A DNA stretch of 64,000 bases, from the NCBI GenBank assembly GCA_030770425.1, contig JASJFT010000004.1:558001-622000 (forward strand), in the 5' to 3' direction. The translations under genes were made by a program, and so were the position numbers. Below the pieces are notes generated by a model that had not been told where the DNA came from, searched no databases, and worked only from the letters and a program-made list of their open reading frames with translations. Of the stretch, positions 44,101 to 54,419 are shown piece after piece (the stretch's first letter is position 1; each line of letters begins with the position of its first letter). This stretch comes from Darksidea phi (Eukaryota > Ascomycota > Dothideomycetes > Pleosporales > Lentitheciaceae).

Positions 44101-45171
44101 GTCTTCGCTATGGATGAAGAATCCAAAGCACCACCACATCCGAGCAGTAAGGAACGACCGCGCCGAGCTAGCGCCTCACCATACCCCTTAAGTACTCCTG
44201 AAGCCACAATGCTTCCGGCCCCAGTAACTCCAAAATTCAAGAACTCATCCGCGGCTACCCCAGAACCGGTCAACCCCGAAGAAGCTCAACAGCAACCAGA
44301 TGAGCGCGTCCAACATTTCCTACTCCTTGAAGACCTTACGGCAGGTATGTCGAAACCTTGCGTTCTTGATTTGAAAATGGGGACACGCCAATACGGAATC
44401 GAGGCAGACGAAAAGAAACAGCGCTCTCAACGTCGGAAGTGCCAGATGACGACCAGCCGAGAACTTGGCGTCAGGGTCTGCGGCATGCAGATATGGAATG
44501 TTAAAACACAGAGCTATTTGTTCGAAGACAAGTACTACGGACGCGATCTGAAAGCGGGCAAAGAGTTCCAGGACGCATTAAAGCGGTTTTTCTGGGATGG
44601 CACTGGGTACAAAGCGGCTAATCGACATATCCCTGTCATTCTCGAGAAGATAACTGCCTTGGAAAGCATGATTCGGAAGCTGCCGGGCTATCGTTTCTAC
44701 GCCAGCAGTCTCCTCATGCTCTATGACCGCGGCGAAGGAGACTCAAACCTTAAGGAGACCCCTGCGCTACCCAATGGACCATCAGCCCCTGGCGCTGAGG
44801 ATCTCTCCGGGGCGACATCTCCTAATCCAAACGGTCCGACATCTAATGCCGTACCAAAGGGGTCTTCGGACATCAAGCTCAAGATTGTCGACTTTGCGAA
44901 CTGCGTGACTGCCGAAGACCCCTTGCCCGAGCATGTACCTTGCCCACCTAAGGATCCGAATGGGGTCGATCGCGGCTACCTGAGGGGTCTACGCTCGCTC
45001 CGGCTTTACTTTCAGCGCATCTGGCGCGATATAAATGAACAAGAGTGGGTTGAGCGTGGTGAGGGTGAGGGTATAGCGCGTGACCGCACGCAACGGTCTG
45101 GCACGTGTGAGGTGGGACCTGACTGGATGGACCATCCCACTGGCGATGATACTGGGTATGTCAGCATCTAA
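41192..45171 (+). CDS. KCS1: Inositol hexakisphosphate kinase (Kcs1 family)
   Basis: Exons 41192-43125 and 43248-45171 join in phase ([11 protein letters not shown] across the junction) to about 1285 aa. IP6 kinases add the 5-position pyrophosphate to inositol hexakisphosphate, making 5-IP7, which signals phosphate status. The IPK signature P-x-x-x-D-x-K-x-G is present as [15 protein letters not shown]. Other kinase elements are [34 protein letters not shown], the [13 protein letters not shown] strand and the metal-binding [11 protein letters not shown]. The catalytic half is split: an N-lobe piece ([36 protein letters not shown]) and the C-lobe are separated by about 350 disordered residues, as in yeast Kcs1. 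The first 570 residues are disordered. The frame is open from a TTG at 41159; the ATG at 41192 is the first real start. Confidence 0.93.
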
Positions 45172-45804
45172 TCGACGTCCGATCACGGGACAAAAACATT
45201 GCCTAAGAAAGAGACGGAGGCATTTTGCATTCCTCACATTGTCATTGCATGGCGTTGTATCGTATGTCTACTTTGGGGTACCCCTTGTGTTTTCGCGTTT
45301 CTGTTCTTCTCCCACTTGCCCTCGGAGTCATGGGACGCGGCGTTTTGGAGTCTACGCAAGACAATGATTAGTCTTGCTCGTTGTTTCGAGTTATTTCTTC
45401 CTACGGGTCGGCATTCTCTCAAAATTGTAAGCATTGTATCGGCGTCTTTGCCTGGCGGGCTTTCGGATGTCATGCGTATTATGTGATGGCTACGAGATGG
45501 GTGGGCTTTTGTATTCTAAAGTTCTTGTAGAAACAAACATCACTTAAAAAGAAAGCCGTATCTATATATCCGTATCGCGGTTGACGATGCGGTGGTTGGT
45601 GCAGTCGCTCCTCCCGCGCTCTCCGCCCAAAGCTACCTCGGCATCTTTCCCCAGATTTCTGGATAATCCCCGCTACTAAACTCCGCGCTCCAACACCCCG
45701 ACGCCTCTTCCACCCTCTGCACACCTTCTACACGACCTCTGAGTGCACCGCCTGAGCTCTCCCAGCCTATTTTGCTCCCAAAATTGCTATTCCAACTCGC
45801 CGTA
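45172..45804. other. Intergenic, Kcs1 3' flank and SDR promoter
   Basis: The first 400 bases are T-rich and likely 3' UTR. No gene is supported. Confidence 0.4.
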
Positions 45805-46822
45805 ATGCCGCAAGATCCTAAAATCAAAGCAAACACGCTGAGTAGAGAGTTGTCGGAGCCGCTTGTAGACCCGGGGACGTTTGAAGGGACGCCGAGAGTG
45901 CGGAGTGTGGCAGGCGATTTGGGCGATGCGTGAGTATGCAGATATGCTCTCTGATCATTGTCCAGGTTGAGTGTGGAAGCTAACAGCGTTTTACACTCGA
46001 TGTAGCCGCGTAAAAGACAAAGTCATCATCGTCACAGGCGCAAACTCCCCCATTGGCATCGGCCGCGCCTCAGCACACCAATTCGCGCGCCACGCCGCCC
46101 GCGCACTCTTCCTCTGCGACTTCTCAGACACGCACCTCGCCCTCCATAAAAGAGAGCTGGAATCTCTGTACCCGGGCGTGGACATCCATACGCGGCAATT
46201 CGACGCCGCAGACGAAGAAGCCGTCAAAAACGTCGTCCAAGACGCCCTCGATAAATACGGCCGTCTAGACGTCTTCTTCGCCAATGCGGGGATAAGCAGC
46301 AGGAAGGTCTTCTGGGAAGAAGATACTCAGGGTTTTATGCACATGCTGCGTACCAACACGCTGTCTGTCTTCCTCGCTGCCAAATACGCCTCGAGAGCTA
46401 TGCTGAAAACCTCGCCCCACAAACTCTACCCCTCAGGCTCCATCATAGCAACAGCCTCGGTCGCCGGGCTCCGCTCCAACGCAGGTCCCACCGACTACTC
46501 GGCCTCCAAAGCCGCCGTAATCTCGCTGATGCAGACATGCGCGTACCAGCTCGTCGGCACGGGAATTAGATGTAATGCGGTGTGTCCCGGGCTCATTGAG
46601 ACGGGTATGACGAGAGCGACGTATGATGCTGCGCGGACGAGGGGCACCGAGGGCAAGATTGGGCAGCTGAATCCGCTTAGGAGGGGCGGCCAGGCTGATG
46701 AAATTGCGCGGGTGGTGCTGTTTTTGGCGAGCGAGGAGGCGGGGTATGTTAATGGGCAGGCTTGGGCTGTGGATGGGGGGTTGAGTGCTGGGTTGCCTTT
46801 TGTGCCGGGGAAGTTGGCATAG
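45805..46822 (+). CDS. Classical short-chain dehydrogenase/reductase
   Basis: Exons 45805-45929 and 46006-46822 join in phase to 313 aa. The Rossmann-fold cofactor motif TGANSPIGIG (two residues between the first Gly-Ala and Gly-x-Gly), the NAG motif in DVFFANAGISS, the catalytic Ser in SIIATASVAG and the YxxxK pair in DYSASKAA are all present. These are followed by the conserved GIRCNAVCPGLIETGM and the C-terminal LFLASEEAGYVNGQAWAVDGG. It is therefore expected to be an active NAD(P)-dependent oxidoreductase. An acidic FCDF-like end of strand 2 (LFLCDFSD) suggests NAD preference. The substrate is unknown. The first exon adds an unusual 42-residue extension before the fold. Its 3' end faces the repeat-precursor gene 596 bases away; a shared function is possible but unsupported. 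Confidence 0.9.
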
Positions 46823-47418
46823 TGTGCGGTGGGGTGGATGTTTGTGTTTGGGAGTTGATGGGATTGGATGAATGAATGGGAAGTAAGGAAACATGTACGT
46901 ATACCAAGTACATAAGTAGATAATAAGTCAAAGCAACATACTCACTACCTCACCTGTCCAAAGATACTACTCCAACGACAACCACCACTCGAATCGCAAT
47001 CCGATCACATAGCGTTGAAAGATACTCTCAAGTGCACACAAAAAGAACCACTACACGGCGACGCATGAAAAGAACAAAAATTTCATAGTGGCAAGTTCCT
47101 ACAGGAGAAGCACAAGATGAGCGGCACTAAAGAAAAAACCCCGTCCTCGCGGATATGTTAAACACACATGCACACGCACGCACGCACAGGGTACCTCTCT
47201 TACACCGGCCCATCGACCCATCCATCACCCCTCCATCCACCCATCTACGTCCGCCCCACACACCAAGAATGCAAAGCCTAAGAAAAGGGGGAAAGGGTAC
47301 ACATGCCAACAACGACAACATCTAGACTAGCATCGTAGTTAGCCTGTGCAGACGCCTAGGGCAACAACCAGAGCGAGTGCTACTTACAAAAACCGATCAA
47401 ACGGATAGGGAACAGATT
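46823..47418. other. Intergenic between convergent SDR and repeat-precursor genes
   Basis: AT/AC-rich sequence with CA-type dinucleotide runs (about 47160-47190). No gene is supported. Confidence 0.4.
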
Positions 47419-48123
47419 TTAATTCCAGCCCACCTCGGTCGACGGCTCGCCGATCTGAATGACATCTGGTTCAGACGACTCGCGCTTCTCCTTGCCCCAG
47501 GTGATTTCCGTCGAGGGCTTGCCGATCTGGATAGTATCTGGGGGGTTGTCGGTTGGGGAGTCGTCCCTCTTGCCCCAGGTGATTTCTGTTGACGGCTTGC
47601 CGATGGTGATGACGTTGGGGTCTTTCGGGGCGTCACGCTTGCCCCAGGTGATTTCTGTTGATGGCTTGCCGATGGTGATGACGTTGGGGTCTTTCGGGGC
47701 GTCACGCTTGCCCCAGGTGATTTCAGTCGATGGCTTCCCTATCGTGATGGTGTCTGGAGGGCTCTCCGTTGAGTCGCGCTTGCCCCATGTGATTTCTGTT
47801 GATGGCTTGCCAATGGTGATGACATTAGGGTCCTCTTTCGAATCACGCTTGCCCCAAGTTACCTCAGTGGACGGTTTGCCGATTTGAATCACATCAGGCT
47901 TGGATTCCTCCCTCTTCTCCTTGCCCCACGTGACAACCGATGTAGGCTTGCCGAGCCAGATGGAGTCGGGGGATGTAGGTACATTTGCTTCAGCGTCGCG
48001 GCTCCAGATGATGGTTGATGTCGGCTTGCCGAGCCAGAAGGAATCGGGAGGGGTCGGGTCGCGCTTCTCCTTGGACCAGTCTACGACGGTTGTAGGGGTA
48101 CCGATCTGGATGTCATCCTGTGT
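47419..48123 (-). repeat. Ten tandem coding repeats of about 60-87 bp
   Basis: Units are 20-29 codons. Units seven (47703-47635) and eight (47634-47566) are identical in protein and differ by only a few synonymous bases, so they are a recent duplication. The first three units are more divergent (WLGKPT or IGTPT instead of IGKPST). Confidence 0.95.
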
Positions 48124-48262
48124 CTATTGGTGGTCAGTATGAGGTACGTCGTCGGTGATGTAGAAACAAGACAGTACATACTTCTGGCTGTGCAATAGGG
48201 AGACCATTGACGTTGGCAAACAGAGCGCCGGCGGCTATCGCCGAGACCAGTCTGTATTGCAT
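47419..48262 (-). CDS. Secreted Kex2-processed repeat precursor (ten units), peptide function unknown
   Basis: Exons 48262-48182 and 48123-47419 (58-nt intron) give 261 aa. Residues 1-20 are a signal peptide (MQYRLVSAIAAGALFANVNG). Ten tandem units follow, at residues 28-48, 49-69, 70-98, 99-120, 121-143, 144-167, 168-190, 191-213, 214-241 and 242-261. Each has the pattern PD/PN-x-I-x-[IL]-G-[KTE]-P-[ST]-[ST]-x-[IV]-x-W. All but the last end at a basic site: GKR five times, a KEKR form three times and SR once. This is the layout of secretory precursors cut by Kex2 and trimmed by Kex1, such as alpha-pheromones, dikaritin precursors and repellents. Unit 3 begins DAEA, like the Ste13 spacer of yeast alpha-factor. 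There is no Cys and no Tyr in the cores, so it fits neither the usual WCxxxGQPCW alpha-pheromones nor Tyr-based ustiloxin cores. No UstY-type (DUF3328) gene is in the window. Confidence 0.85.
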
Positions 48263-51200
48263 GGTGTCCTTCTGTTAAGCTCAATATCAGAAATGGGTAT
48301 CGATATCGCGTCAGATATATCAACAAAGCTTGAAGAACTATTGATGAGATATAATGGGAAGTATGGTTCAGATCGACGCCAGGACGGGACGAGAACCCAT
48401 CTTCATATAGTCTTCAGACTAACGAGCCGCGGCTACCAACTCCTTCCAGAACAGAAAAGATTACCGTATACGTTGCTCTGGTTGATGAACGGCGGTACCA
48501 GACCATGCCGTATAACTAATCTGGATAAAGCGTGGTGCAGGGTCCGCCATAGCGTGGTCGCTTTGCGACAGAGACTAGCCATCGCACGCGGAATGTATAT
48601 TGCACAGTGTGTAGAGCGTCTAATGAAGTGATAGACACATGGTAGGTAGTTGGCAACCGCTTTCGTATCAAACAGGCCAGAGTCATGATTGGTGACGCGC
48701 CCTTGTCTTCATGGGTGTCCGGCTGTTGGTGCCCTGCTTGGGAGCAGATATGTAAAGCCGGGGACGCCGATTACGATATTGACACAGTGTTGGGCTAGGG
48801 TTGTGGTTCGGGCATCAGAATACCAGTGCGGCGGCAGGTCCTGCAGTGGAGGAGCGTACTAGGCATAGGATCTGAATGGCGCATGACGCACGATAGCACA
48901 AGTGCGGGCTGCATGCGGCGCATGCGGCACCGTTGAATTGCTTCGATTAATGCTGTCGAAAGTGCCTGCGCCGGGGAAACATATTCCTGATGACCACGGC
49001 ATAAAAAGAACGTTTGGCTCCGGGAACCGACATATTCGACTGATCCAGACGACTGCAAAGCAGACTGCAATGGAAATCCGAACCGTGCATTGATCGACGG
49101 TAAAGATACGCGGCGACCCGAAAAGGTCTGGATCTACTTGGTTCAATCTGTACTGGATCGCCGTTGCCTGTTATAGGCATGCTTTGATATGATTCTCATT
49201 TCCTGAAAGTTATTTTCAGTAGCCGTAGCCAAAGACACGGTACACGCGAATACCAGAGTTGTCTACATGCGGATGTTAGGGGATGTTAAAAGGGTTGAAT
49301 CAGATAGATATCCGGAAGGTGGATGATTGAAAACACTCTTGAAGGCTAAATATAGACCCGGCTGCAAGCCGATTATGATAAAAGCAGAAGGAAGTCGAGA
49401 AACAAATGAATTTGTCGTACCCACTAGCCATGTAGTTAATCTGGTTGACAAGACCGTTACAGCTTGGACCCGTCTCGAAGCTCCAACGGACAGCTGGCTA
49501 GTTGATCAGCGCCGGATTGGCTGGTTGGAGGCGGCAAACGTTCTTTGCCTCACTCCTATCCTGCTCTGATAGTAAGGAACAAAATGACGCTTGAAGCGTT
49601 GTTGATGTTGAAGCGAGCGGGATAGATTGCGGTTAATATAAGTAGACAGAATTGAACGAGCTTGGCAGCGCCTCGATCAGCTCACAACGATGCTAGGTCG
49701 AAATCGGCAAAGCCGAGGCAATATGGAAACTCTGTGGAATGTTCGTCACTCGTTCGGCCCAAAGGCGTTGTGCGGCGATTTGGACGTTGGCTTGAAACTG
49801 TGTGAACGAATGCGGTCATCGTTGGACAGCACCTGAGCACTCCACTGTGGTCAGCAGTCACATTCCTGGAGTATTGAATGTACCATTGCTAAAAAAGCTG
49901 GCAGTACCAGTAGCGTTGATCCGTTTCTGCAATGGAGGCTTGGAGGCTCGGCGTCCAATATACCAATGATGGCAACTTCACCGCAACAATCGGTGCGATT
50001 TTTCTGCTTTATTAGTGTCTTCTTTGGTGCTGATGGTTGAGGCGCTATTTTGTTTGCTGTTATCGGTCGTGACTGGTGCTGATCAAGCGTGGGATTCGGT
50101 GTCCTGATAAGGGAAGAAGACGATCTCCACCGAGCGTGGTATCCAGCGCAAATGTCAAGCTATTGTAAAGCTGCCGTTTAATATGATGCCTCGCTCAGTA
50201 CCAGCTTATGAGCAGCGTGAGAAATCCTGTACAGTTCATGTCTCCATGACGGCGTCATACTGTAGAAACCTTGATGCCCGAAGGTCAGTTCATAATCTGG
50301 GAAACCCATCGCCACCCGTACGTGCATGTACGAATGACGTCTTCGCCCGAACAAGTACTGTCACGTTGGATAGTCAAGACATTTCGTGGAATAGTAGCGA
50401 ATGACCGAAGGTGCGTGTGCTATGACACTCACTGTGCATACCGCTCGCCTTGGCTGAGTTGAGTATATCAGGCTAAGCAGTATGATGCGTGAGCGACCAA
50501 AGGTAATGGTGTGAAGGAATGTGGTTCGCGTTGGCAGCAGCTGATGTGTGAGCGCGCCGCACGTAGTCGATGGTTGGAGGCGCCTTCCATTCATTCCAGG
50601 CTCATGCTGGACTTGTGGCAACTGTGCTCTTAATGAGGTCATCGTCGTACCGATTCATAGCTTTTCATGTCTTCGCAAAATAAGTTTGAGGTCTAGGCGG
50701 ACGCCATGAAAGAATCCGGAGAGCTCGTCTTGCCTCGGTGTATTAGAGCGGATCACCAAAAGAATGACTAGCACGGGCCAGTCGCCCGTCGAAAGAAAGC
50801 CCACTTCGGATAATATGATTGGCAATTTACTTGGTTTTTTTGAGACGATAAGTCAAGAATTAAAGGCCTAAGGGAACAGAATGAGGGGAAATAGTGAACT
50901 CGGCTGAAGGAGCGAGGGATGGAGCGGGTAGAGTTCAAGGGTAGAAATACTCCATGCAATGAAACCAATAAGTGAGTCTTCTATATCCGTGCTATGGTAG
51001 TAGAGGTGTTGTGCGAGTTCAAAGTTGATTTACTCCGCTCCGCCGCCAAGACTGTTATGTAAGCTAATTTTTACGTGCCGCGATCGAACGACATCTTCTA
51101 AGGTCTTCGCTAGCGCGCCGAAACGAGATTAACATCAGGCTTTTGAGACCTCCAAATATACTCTGTTCATACACGATTATCCAATTGACACGAATTTCGC

Positions 51201-51280
51201 CGGATAGAGCTCCCACTCCCGCAACGATCCTCCGAAGACACCTCGTCCCTCCCCGAACCCTAAAGCATGTCCCGGTAGCA
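48263..51280. other. Gene-poor stretch, includes promoter of the repeat precursor and of the PPR gene
   Basis: Short frames only; none has domain features. Just upstream of 48262 lie an AT-rich TATATC stretch and, on the minus strand, a CTTTGTT sequence (48328-48322). No transposon ends were seen. Confidence 0.4.
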
Positions 51281-53455
51281 ATGCTGGCACTCTGGTCCCG
51301 GGCAGCGCGAACCCCGGGTACCTGTAGATGCATATCATGCGTCTCAAACGGCTCTACTATCGCTAGACGAGGCGGTGCGATCGGCCTCCGTGGGTCGTGG
51401 GCCCTCGGCGCGCCGACATCGACGTTCGTCTATACGGCTGTGTTCGCAGCCGGTCTTGCGATCGATGCAAAGGCCAAGCGGAATAGAAACGAACAATGGG
51501 ACGCGGCATTTTCGCATCTGCAGGAGGCAATAAGCCAGCCACTCATACAAGAGCATGGGGGTGACACGGAAAAACATGAATGGGAAGAGGCTGAGAGCAT
51601 AGGAGAGAACGACTTCATACCCGTCGAAGAACTGTTCGGAAACGGTGTGGACTGGAGCATGATATACCGCGCATCCGGCATGGAACTGGAGGATGTCGTA
51701 GACTTCCACGAGCGGCAGTCTGATATAGACCTTGAGCACCTCTCGGAGAGCTTATGGCATCTGTTACCCTACGATTCTAGACTTCCTTCGGCGCCAGTCT
51801 TGGAGTGGCCTGCAAACACTGGTCGCGACCTGATCAGGCATTATTTGCCGCCGCAATCTCTATGGGCTCCGGAGAATATGCGCTGGAAAGCTATGCGCAA
51901 ACGGCAGAGCTGGAAGAAGCTTGCAATTCAGGAGCTCTCTGTCGGCATGCTGGTTCATACTCTGCTCGGGTATACTCACGTCGCTCAGCTCCGCGAAGAT
52001 GTGTTGGCTTCGCTATCGCCACATATACGTCATGTGGCCCAACTGGATCTGGAACAAAGAAAGATTCTTCGGCGCCAAATCCTGGAAAGCATCGAAACCA
52101 TGTGTAGTCTGCACCGGCACGCTTCACAGGAGGAAATCGCGCATGCCAAGGCAAATGCTGTCAACATTGCAGTACCACGATATTCGCAAGACAGCGATGG
52201 AGACTTCTACTCCATCTGCGAGCAAATGAACCTTGCCATCAAGAACATTATCACCCAAAAACAGTGCGACGACTACCAGTTGGCTATTGCCACAGCCAAG
52301 ATATGTCACAATCTTCTTATATCGACGGCTGCCCCCGATGTGCAGACTATCAATATGCTCATATCTGGATTTGGGAGATGGAAACGGCCTGAACTAGTCC
52401 ACGCAGTCATCGCTGCGTTTGAGGGCTGCAAGATCCGCCCGAACGAGATCACTTGCGCAGCCGTCCTCAATCATTACATTCAGACCGATCGCCCAGACCG
52501 CTTCAGCAACTTCGTTGCCAAGATGCGAGGCGTGCGTAACGCCTTGATGTTGGCAAACTCGGACATTACCATCAATGAGAAAGGGCAAAATCGCCTAATT
52601 CGCGTTAACGAAAAGAAGGTCTACCAGAAGGTCTATCCCACTCCTATGGTATTCAATACCCTCATGCTCGGTGTGCTGCGATTCGCCGGCTTTGATCGAG
52701 CTATGGAAGTTTACCTCGAGATGAAGGAGGACGGCTGGGGTATGGACGTTCTTGGACTGGGCCACTTTCTTGAGGACTGTATCCGACGCGCGGATTGGGA
52801 GGGAGGTTCGTTTGTCTGGGAGGAGATCAGTAGCATCAAACGTCGTGTGAAGCCCTGGCACATGGCCAAGGCTTACTCGCAAATGCTCAGCTTGTGCTCC
52901 GTTACAGGGAAAACGGTCGCTTTCAACCAAGTTCTGAACGACCTAGCACGGCGAGGGTTTGATCGCAAACGTATTCTAAGCTCGGTTCTTGGGACGACAC
53001 AAGTCAGCAGAGCAAGACCAGGCACTAAGGCTCCAGCATGGACAGCAGACAATGTGTTGATTGCAGTGTCCGGCTACCTAGGAGAGCATGATGAGCCGAA
53101 ACAGACTAAGATGTCGACGGCGTTCAAAGATGACGACCCTTTTGAACAAACTGATAGAGCCTATCCCTTGGAAGAAGATGTTGATATAAATACTTCTGAA
53201 GAAGAAGCCGAGCCTACTTCTGGCCGACCAACGATAGACAATAGAGCGTCCGGTCCAACACATACGCCTGCCAAAGACGCCGACGAAGCGTGGGCTCTGT
53301 GGATGCAACACGAGCTCGGCGAACCCAAGAACCAAATCCTCCCAAAAATTGGCGCTCCTGAAAAGCTAAGAACCACTCAAAGGATACGCGCGTCTACCAA
53401 GAGCAAAATTGAGGAGAAAGGTGATGCGTTCGATGGCTTCAGTTACGACCGTTGA
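51281..53455 (+). CDS. Pentatricopeptide-repeat-like mitochondrial protein
   Basis: One exon, 724 codons from ATG 51281. The frame is open from 51143, but that codon is TTG. The N-terminus is basic and hydrophobic without acids (MLALWSRAARTPGTCRCISC, STIARRGGAIGLRG), as in a mitochondrial targeting sequence. Helical pairs of PPR type occur around 355-400 (TINMLISGFGRWKRPELVHA, CAAVLNHYIQTDRPDRFSNF) and 455-520 (VFNTLMLGVLRFAGFDRAME, YLEMKEDGWGMDV). Fungal PPR proteins bind organellar RNA and assist its processing or translation; the particular target cannot be told. The C-terminus is acidic and disordered. A tiny upstream frame (ATG TCC CGG TAG at 51266) precedes the start and might weakly affect translation. 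Confidence 0.8.
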   Translation: MLALWSRAARTPGTCRCISCVSNGSTIARRGGAIGLRGSWALGAPTSTFVYTAVFAAGLAIDAKAKRNRNEQWDAAFSHLQEAISQPLIQEHGGDTEKHEWEEAESIGENDFIPVEELFGNGVDWSMIYRASGMELEDVVDFHERQSDIDLEHLSESLWHLLPYDSRLPSAPVLEWPANTGRDLIRHYLPPQSLWAPENMRWKAMRKRQSWKKLAIQELSVGMLVHTLLGYTHVAQLREDVLASLSPHIRHVAQLDLEQRKILRRQILESIETMCSLHRHASQEEIAHAKANAVNIAVPRYSQDSDGDFYSICEQMNLAIKNIITQKQCDDYQLAIATAKICHNLLISTAAPDVQTINMLISGFGRWKRPELVHAVIAAFEGCKIRPNEITCAAVLNHYIQTDRPDRFSNFVAKMRGVRNALMLANSDITINEKGQNRLIRVNEKKVYQKVYPTPMVFNTLMLGVLRFAGFDRAMEVYLEMKEDGWGMDVLGLGHFLEDCIRRADWEGGSFVWEEISSIKRRVKPWHMAKAYSQMLSLCSVTGKTVAFNQVLNDLARRGFDRKRILSSVLGTTQVSRARPGTKAPAWTADNVLIAVSGYLGEHDEPKQTKMSTAFKDDDPFEQTDRAYPLEEDVDINTSEEEAEPTSGRPTIDNRASGPTHTPAKDADEAWALWMQHELGEPKNQILPKIGAPEKLRTTQRIRASTKSKIEEKGDAFDGFSYDR

Positions 53456-54419
53456 GCCAACATGACCTAGGACAAGAAATAACGAATACTTCGATACCGA
53501 CATGAGGACTTGAGGATGTCTCCCGTTCTATATCATTGCTGTGAAACTTGGATCGTGTCGATCCAAGGTTCCGCCGCGACGACAGCATCGCACATTTCAT
53601 GTGTGCCGCAAGTATACAGCCGACGCTGCAAAGATGCATTTCTACGTACATATATCTTTCTGTATATCTACTGTACATATATGACGTTGGGACTTTGTTC
53701 AGCATTGCATCGGCGCTGGTGGCATTGCCGTCTTTGCGACGTGTCGTATATGAGTAGAGGTCTTATACCTCTGCTGTTGTGTGATTATGGACTGTATAAT
53801 AGATGAAACATAGATGACAAATGCCCATCTAGTGCATTGCAATGAACGAAGTCACCCCTCTATTTGTTTGGATTTTCATAGTGGGAGTATCTTTTGTAGG
53901 GTCCGCATGAAACACAGGAGTTTGTACGCAGTAGAGATACTATACCCACACCTTATACACGGCAATAGACCTGTTGAGCTGTCAACAGCACTGTCGATTG
54001 TGAGAGATGTTCACGACCGACGAGGACGAAAAGGGATAAGCTTTAAGATTGTAGCGTCACCACTTTATATAGCCCACAAGCCTTTTTTTCGCTCGGTTAC
54101 GTTTGTGAGATTCTATGTTCGTACAGCATGTCCATTTGGAAAGACGATCAGATCCTGACCATGACGACATGGGCGAGGTGGATACTTGATTATATAGAGC
54201 GACCAAGGAAGTGGTGAGATACTGTCTAACCTACTGCCGAGACTGGGGACACAAAGCACGATTGTTTAATATTTATATACAAGGTTTCTCCTATGCACAA
54301 GCCAGGTTCGACCATCCAGCGTAGAAGCCATGGCAGCAACTCCTCAGTGGAGTGGATATTCCCCCTTCTCACGAATGATGAAAGCACGCATACCAATCAT
54401 CAAGGCCGTCCGGTAATCA
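53456..54419. other. Intergenic between convergent PPR and zinc-cluster genes
   Basis: AT-rich with TATATA stretches near 53640-53690 and 54240-54290. It is read as 3' UTRs; no gene is supported. Confidence 0.4.

Noticed and set aside
47160..47190. CA/CG-rich dinucleotide run as a possible CRISPR or satellite
   Set aside because: A short simple repeat in a 3' flank of a eukaryotic gene. There are no spaced repeats.
47459..47887. 142-codon plus-strand open frame with perfect repeats
   Set aside because: It is the antisense shadow of the repeat precursor. The minus strand has the signal peptide, splice sites and basic processing sites.
47419..48262. Ordinary alpha-pheromone or ustiloxin-type precursor
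   Set aside because: The repeats lack the Cys/Trp-flanked alpha-pheromone core and lack Tyr for dikaritin cyclisation, and no DUF3328-like HxxHC gene is in the window. The class is left open.
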